Assembly: GCA_017412025.1 (NCBI GenBank)
Contig: JAFQOY010000061.1
Coordinates: 1 to 14,486 of the forward strand
Length of the DNA stretch: 14,486 nucleotides
Reading direction: 5' to 3'
DNA from: Clostridia bacterium
Lineage (GTDB): Bacteria > Bacillota_A > Clostridia > Christensenellales > Aristaeellaceae
The notes below the pieces were generated by a model. That model did not search any database and had not been told where the DNA came from. It saw only the letters and a list, made by a program, of their open reading frames with translations. Below, piece by piece: positions 14,388 to 14,486 of this stretch; position 1 is the first letter of the stretch; each line of letters starts with the position of its first letter. The translations under genes and the position numbers were made by a program.

Positions 14388-14411
14388 ATGAAGGGGCTGC
14401 AGCCCCTTCAT
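14388..14411. repeat. 24-bp perfect palindrome
   Basis: ATGAAGGGGCTG followed directly by its exact reverse complement CAGCCCCTTCAT. No gene overlaps it. It may be a second terminator-like element, a dyad operator or part of an intergenic repeat. Confidence 0.6.
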
Positions 14412-14443
14412 ATGAAATCCGCAGCAGCGACATGCGCGGTGCG

Positions 14444-14467
14444 AGGAGCGGCTGCAAGCCGCTTCCT
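14444..14467. repeat. Second inverted repeat near the window end
   Basis: AGGAGCGGCT (14444-14453) pairs with AGCCGCTTCCT (14457-14467), with a 3-nt loop and one bulged T. It shares the core GGCTGCA(A)GCC with the palindrome 33 bp earlier. No gene is visible between 14308 and the end of the window. Confidence 0.5.
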
Positions 14468-14486
14468 ATATCATTTTCTGGCCGTA

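Noticed and set aside
1..14486. CRISPR arrays, tRNA or rRNA genes, insertion sequences, phage or toxin-antitoxin genes
   Set aside because: Looked for and not seen: no regularly spaced repeats, no transposase or integrase motifs, and no RNA-gene signatures.

Overview
The window is GC-rich bacterial chromosome. It looks like a member of the Bacillota, most likely a high-GC clostridial (gut-type) lineage. The reasons are strong GGAGG ribosome-binding sites throughout, sigma-A-type promoters with near-consensus TATAAT boxes, and a 52-residue DUF1540 protein, a family typical of clostridia. The lineage is an inference; there is no rRNA or other taxonomic marker. There is no tRNA, CRISPR array, insertion sequence or phage gene, and it reads as an ordinary chromosomal region of short operons.

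Layout: (1) 96-4028, minus strand, is a three-gene ABC importer operon in the order binding protein, ATPase, fused permease, with its own promoter, a 5'-end stem-loop, a hairpin after the binding-protein gene and a terminator at the end. The family takes up ferric iron, phosphonates or sugar phosphates; the binding protein lacks the paired tyrosines of classical iron binders. (2) 4274-5104, plus strand and divergent from the importer, is a Cof-type HAD phosphatase; two direct repeats 22 bp apart sit between the two promoters. (3) 5237-6334 is the conserved GTPase/ATPase ychF with its own promoter and terminator. (4) 6407-6565, minus strand, is the tiny cysteine-rich DUF1540 protein. (5) 6742-9256 is a two-gene plus-strand operon: an aldo/keto reductase with a C-terminal double [4Fe-4S] ferredoxin-like domain, then a polytopic membrane protein resembling DUF6056/GT-C proteins. 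A bidirectional terminator follows. (6) 9342-10412, minus strand, is an exported C39-like cysteine-peptidase-fold protein. (7) 10536-12098, minus strand, is an AbgT-family transporter with a strong promoter. (8) 12397-14307, plus strand and divergent from AbgT, is a two-gene operon: a TIM-barrel sugar-phosphate isomerase/epimerase-like protein and a Gfo/Idh/MocA oxidoreductase, a pairing typical of sugar or cyclitol catabolism. The last 180 bases hold no gene but three inverted repeats.

I do not see a clearly new defence or mobile system. The best leads are regulatory and small. First, the short leader of the AbgT gene can form an intrinsic-terminator-like hairpin followed by seven U's, and a competing antiterminator-like pairing overlaps it. 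Second, the importer and the HAD phosphatase share an intergenic region with a spaced direct repeat. Third, the C39-like protein has an unusually wide gap between its presumed catalytic Cys and His. Fourth, there is a cluster of inverted repeats at the right-hand end.
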